Positions 5,014 to 7,457 of a stretch of 7,457 nt of DNA are shown here, piece after piece. The stretch comes from a bacterium. GTDB taxonomy: Bacteria; Desulfobacterota; GWC2-55-46. Position 1 is the first letter of the stretch; every line of letters begins with the position of its first letter. The translations under genes were made by a program, and so were the position numbers. The stretch lies in the NCBI GenBank assembly GCA_027310325.1, contig DAIDBB010000002.1, positions 1-7,457 on the forward strand. The letters run 5' to 3'. The notes beneath the pieces were generated by a model. That model was given only the letters and a program-made list of their open reading frames with translations. It searched no databases and was not told where the DNA came from.

Positions 5014-6984
5014 ATGGAAAATATACCGTTACTTCGGGACATCGTCATACTCATGGCCGTCTCGGTGCCCATGAGCATCCTCCTTTCGAGGCTCGGCCTT
5101 CCGACCATATTGGGGTTTCTCCTTACGGGCATGATAATAGGCCCGTACGGGTTCGGTCTCGTAACTGACTTAAAGACCGTCGAGACGCTCTCGCAGATAG
5201 GCGTAGTGCTCCTCCTATTCACGATAGGCCTCGAGTTCTCTTTCAGGCGTATCTTTAACATTAGACGCGAAGGGCTTCTCGGCGGCGGGCTTCAGGTAAT
5301 CTTAACGGCCCTGGCGGCGGCGGGGCTCGGACTTGCCTTCGGCATGACCTTTCAGGTCGCCCTTCTTCTGGGACTTGTTATTTCTCTATCTTCGACCGCC
5401 ATAGTCCTTAAGCTCCTTACGGACACAGGCGAGGTCAACTCCCCGCACGGCACGCTCTCGGTAGGGATACTTCTTTTCCAGGACCTCTGCGTCGTCCTTC
5501 TGGTCATGGCCGTCCAGGCCATAGGGGGCAAGGCGGCCTTATCGACCGCCGGGGTCGCGGGGGCCCTCGGAGAGGCCATTATCGCCTTTGCCGTCATAGT
5601 GGTGGCGGTCGCTTATATACTCCCGCGCCTCTTTCACCAGGTCGTAAGGCTAAGGAACAGGGAGGTCTTTATACTGACCATAGTCCTTGTCTCCCTCGGG
5701 ACAGCGTGGGTGACCTCTTTTCTTAGCCTTTCGCTCGCCATGGGGGCGTTCATAGCCGGGCTCGCGATATCGGAGTCGGAGTACAGCAGCCAGATAGTCG
5801 CCGAGGTTATACCTTTCAGGGACACTTTCTCGAGCCTCTTTTTCATCTCCATAGGGATGCTTCTGGATTTCAGGTACGTTATCGCGCACCCCCTCGCGAT
5901 CCTTGCGCTCGTCTTTGTGGTCATCGGAATGAAGGCGCTCGTCACGGCGTGGGTGGGCCGGGTGCTCGGTTACCCCCTGAGGCTTTCGGTCATGGTCGGG
6001 CTCAATCTCGCGCAGATAGGGGAGTTCTCCTTCATACTCATAAAGATGGGACAGGAATACGGGCTCCTCGACCCGGGGCTTTACCAGTCGTTCCTCGCCG
6101 TGACCATAGTAACCATTGCGCTTACCCCTTTCATCTACCAGAGGTCGTCAAGGCTCGCCTACGAGGTAGGCACGATGCTCGGCAGGGACGGGAGGGAACA
6201 CAGGAAGACACACCTTTCCAACCACGTGATAATAATAGGCTACGGCGTTAACGGCAGGAACCTCGCAAGGGTGCTTAAAGAGACCGCCATCCCCCACCTT
6301 GTCGCGGACGTGAACATGGACAGGATCAAAGAGGCGCGCGCGGCCGGCCACCACGCGTACTTCGGGGACGCAAGCCACCCGGAGATCCTTAAAAAGCTCG
6401 GCGCCGAGTCGGCCAAGATGCTCGTACTTGCGATCTCGGACCCGATAACCGCAAGGAGGGTCGTAAAGACCTCGCGCGAATTGAATCCAGCCGTCTCGAT
6501 ACTCGTAAGGACGCGCTACATAAGAGAGGTCGAGGAGCTTTACCGCCTCGGGGCGAACCAGGTCATCCCGGAGGAGTTCGAGACCTCTGTAGAGATATTC
6601 GCGAGGGTGCTCAAGGACTACAGGATCCCCGGAAACATCATCCAGAACCAGATAGACCTCATAAGGCAGGAAGGATACGCCATGCTAAGAAACCCCTCGA
6701 TCAAGGGCGAGAAGCTCGTAAGATTGACCCATATCCTTGAAAAGACCGTCATGGACACCTTCCACGTGGACGCCGGGTGCGGAGTGGACGGCATGACGCT
6801 TGGCGAGCTCGACCTCAGGAAAAGATCAGGGGCCACGGTCATAGCCGCGGTGAGAAAGGGCGAGGCCCTGACCAACCCTCACGCGGACTTCATGATAGAG
6901 GCCGGGGACATCCTCGTCATCCTCGGCAGCCACGCCGAGCTCAACGCTGCATTCGAGATACTTAAGGAGAAGTGCCCGGTGTAG
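5014..6984 (+). CDS. CPA2-family monovalent cation/proton antiporter with RCK (TrkA-N and TrkA-C) domains, KefB/KefC-like
   Basis: A 656-residue inner-membrane antiporter exchanging K+ or Na+ for protons. Residues 1-380 are very hydrophobic, with about 12-13 predicted helices and family signatures: GLPTILGFLLTGMIIGP (28-44), IGVVLLLFTIGLEF (62-75), LLFQDL (153-158) with the Gln-Asp pair Q156-D157 at the ion site, LFFISIGMLLDF (275-286) and LAQIGEFSFIL (332-342). A TrkA-N/RCK domain follows from about 403, with Rossmann glycines GYGVNG (409-414), acidic D432 after the second strand, and YFGDASHPEIL (449-459). A TrkA-C domain spans about 582-652. Nucleotide binding there probably gates transport. 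KefB, KefC and YbaL share this plan, so I give no symbol, and the transported ion is not certain. An in-frame stop at 4990-4992 leaves ATG 5014 as the first possible ATG, yet no Shine-Dalgarno precedes it. Confidence 0.95.
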   Translation: MENIPLLRDIVILMAVSVPMSILLSRLGLPTILGFLLTGMIIGPYGFGLVTDLKTVETLSQIGVVLLLFTIGLEFSFRRIFNIRREGLLGGGLQVILTALAAAGLGLAFGMTFQVALLLGLVISLSSTAIVLKLLTDTGEVNSPHGTLSVGILLFQDLCVVLLVMAVQAIGGKAALSTAGVAGALGEAIIAFAVIVVAVAYILPRLFHQVVRLRNREVFILTIVLVSLGTAWVTSFLSLSLAMGAFIAGLAISESEYSSQIVAEVIPFRDTFSSLFFISIGMLLDFRYVIAHPLAILALVFVVIGMKALVTAWVGRVLGYPLRLSVMVGLNLAQIGEFSFILIKMGQEYGLLDPGLYQSFLAVTIVTIALTPFIYQRSSRLAYEVGTMLGRDGREHRKTHLSNHVIIIGYGVNGRNLARVLKETAIPHLVADVNMDRIKEARAAGHHAYFGDASHPEILKKLGAESAKMLVLAISDPITARRVVKTSRELNPAVSILVRTRYIREVEELYRLGANQVIPEEFETSVEIFARVLKDYRIPGNIIQNQIDLIRQEGYAMLRNPSIKGEKLVRLTHILEKTVMDTFHVDAGCGVDGMTLGELDLRKRSGATVIAAVRKGEALTNPHADFMIEAGDILVILGSHAELNAAFEILKEKCPV

Positions 6985-7176
6985 GGAGTTAAAAAAATCA
7001 ATGATCGCCGACCGCCCCTGCCTGACCTCTCCCCCGGGATTAAAGCCGGCTGAGTTCCTGTAACGTACTCCATTTGCGCTCTCTGTAATATTGTCGGTGT
7101 GAAAATTTAAAAAGGCAAGCCCCATGGCGGGTACGGCCATTCATTCTTTCGGACGGTTTTACCTGTCTTTAAGAAC

Positions 7177-7217
7177 AAAAAAAACGTGCGAAGCGAGCTT
7201 CGAGGAATTCAACACGT
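7177..7217 (-). terminator. Bulged hairpin with T8 tail, possible second terminator
   Basis: Read on the minus strand, ACGTG (7217-7213) pairs with CACGT (7188-7184). Inside, CGAAG (7202-7198) pairs with CTTCG (7193-7189) around a CTCG loop, with a 10-base bulge on one side. Eight T follow at once (A8 on the plus strand, 7177-7184). It lies downstream of the stronger hairpin at 7225-7253 and would act as a back-up. Confidence 0.5.
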
Positions 7218-7224
7218 AGAGATT

Positions 7225-7253
7225 AAAAAAAGAGGCGTTGCCGCCCCTTTTTT
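7225..7253 (-). terminator. Intrinsic terminator for the Arg/Gly-rich gene, possibly bidirectional
   Basis: On the minus strand AGGGGCG (7248-7242) pairs with CGCCTCT (7237-7231) as a 7-base stem with one G-U wobble and a GCAA tetraloop, followed by seven T. Flanking A and T runs can lengthen the stem. On the plus strand the wobble becomes an A-C mismatch, but a tail of six T is present, so it could also stop antiporter transcripts 241 bases past their stop codon. Confidence 0.72.
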
Positions 7254-7272
7254 CTTTATACCTTGCGCGCCC

Positions 7273-7297
7273 GGCCGGTGAAAACCAGAATCCGGCC
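7273..7297. other. GC-rich hairpin just past the stop codon of the Arg/Gly-rich gene
   Basis: GGCCGG (7273-7278) and CCGGCC (7292-7297) form a perfect 6-base stem around a 13-base loop. No T-run follows on either strand, so it is not a terminator alone; it could protect the 3' end of the minus-strand message or help the terminator 20 bases on. Confidence 0.4.
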
Positions 7298-7313
7298 TCT
7301 CGAATTTCTATCT

Positions 7314-7457
7314 CTAATCTCTGTCGCGCCCCCTCCCGCGCTCCTTCTCGTGCCCCCTGCCCCGCCCCCTCTCCTCGCCCCGGCCCCTGCCTCCTTCGGC
7401 CCTGAAGTGCTTTCCCCTGAACTCGCGCTCCCGCCCGTGGTACTCTCCCCATTGGCG
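7314..7457 (-). CDS. Arg/Gly-rich C-terminal tail of an unidentified protein (start outside window)
   Basis: The last 47 codons of a minus-strand gene that enters from the right edge and ends at TAG (7316-7314). The peptide is highly charged and low in complexity: it begins RQWGEYHGREREFRGKHFR and continues with RG, RGR and RGRG units to an RDRD end. I chose this frame over the overlapping one (7452 to 7159) because nearly every third codon position is G or C, lysines are AAG, glutamates mostly GAG and arginines mostly AGG, CGG or CGC as in the neighbours, and because its stop is followed by a hairpin and then a terminator. RG-rich tails often bind RNA or DNA, but they also occur in secreted proteins of unknown role. 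The main domain is outside the window, so I give no function. Confidence 0.7.
   Translation of the reverse strand, partial: RQWGEYHGREREFRGKHFRAEGGRGRGEERGRGRGHEKERGRGRDRD
7353..7387 (-). other. Potential G-quadruplex motif inside the Arg/Gly-rich coding region
   Basis: On the minus (coding) strand five runs of four or five G lie within 35 bases, separated by 2, 8, 1 and 2 bases (runs at 7387-7384, 7381-7378, 7369-7365, 7363-7360 and 7357-7353). Any four satisfy a stringent four-run pattern with tetrads of four. It lies in the message itself, so an RNA quadruplex could form. Part of this is forced by Gly/Arg codons; folding is untested. Confidence 0.55.

Larger units (their letters stand above)
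6985..7313. other. Intergenic region between converging genes, rich in hairpins and homopolymer runs
   Basis: No convincing gene. It contains two minus-strand terminator-like hairpins (7177-7217 and 7225-7253) and a GC-rich hairpin (7273-7297). A 31-codon plus-strand reading frame (7124-7219) has only a weak ribosome site (AAAGG) and overlaps one of the hairpins, so I do not call it. Between 6985 and 7120 I see nothing recognisable. Confidence 0.6.

Noticed and set aside
7105..7160. Possible c-di-GMP (GEMM) riboswitch, from an AAAGGCAAGCC string
   Set aside because: The conserved GACGCAAAGC part and the paired helices are missing, and no gene follows on the plus strand.
7159..7452. Minus-strand 97-residue open frame overlapping the Arg/Gly-rich tail
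   Set aside because: Its third codon positions are less G/C-rich, it runs through both terminator hairpins, and the alternative frame ends neatly just before them.
1..7457. CRISPR array, tRNA, rRNA, transposase or toxin-antitoxin pair
   Set aside because: No regularly spaced repeats, cloverleaf-like pattern, rRNA signature or matching protein motif was seen on either strand.

Overview
This 7.5 kb window looks like a piece of a GC-rich bacterial chromosome, probably from an anaerobe of the Desulfobacterota (old Deltaproteobacteria) or a nearby phylum. That placement is an inference from three things: a folate one-carbon gene pair (folD plus metV) of the Wood-Ljungdahl type, frequent ATA isoleucine and AGG arginine codons with G/C-rich third positions, and bacterial sigma-70-like promoters. 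No rRNA or marker gene fixes the taxonomy.

Layout. Bases 1-295 (minus) hold the start of a SleB/CwlJ-type cell wall hydrolase that runs off the left edge. It and the spacer after it (296-546) are less GC-rich than the rest and carry short repeats, so this end may be acquired or prophage-derived DNA. Bases 547-4422 (minus) form an apparent four-gene operon, transcribed folD - metV - acuC - ald with gaps of 34, 34 and 22 bases, driven by a good promoter at 4469-4497. A second good promoter (4520-4548) fires the other way into a 109-residue coiled-coil protein of unknown function (4573-4902). A 656-residue CPA2-type cation/proton antiporter with its own RCK (TrkA-N/TrkA-C) regulatory domains follows at 5014-6984. 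Bases 6985-7313 are non-coding and hold hairpins and T-tracts that look like terminators for a converging minus-strand gene. The last 47 codons of that gene (Arg/Gly-rich tail, 7314-7457) enter from the right.

How the genes may work together. FolD makes and opens the methenyl/formyl-folate ring system. MetV is the iron-sulfur partner of methylene-tetrahydrofolate reductase, the next step toward methyl-folate and acetyl-CoA. AcuC-type deacetylases remove acetyl groups from lysines, classically on acetyl-CoA synthetase, and alanine dehydrogenase interconverts pyruvate and alanine. The operon therefore joins one-carbon/acetyl-CoA metabolism, a possible acetylation control step and a pyruvate/NADH/ammonia outlet. 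The enzyme identities are well supported; the regulatory link is inference from gene order only. I found no CRISPR array, tRNA, rRNA or complete insertion sequence.
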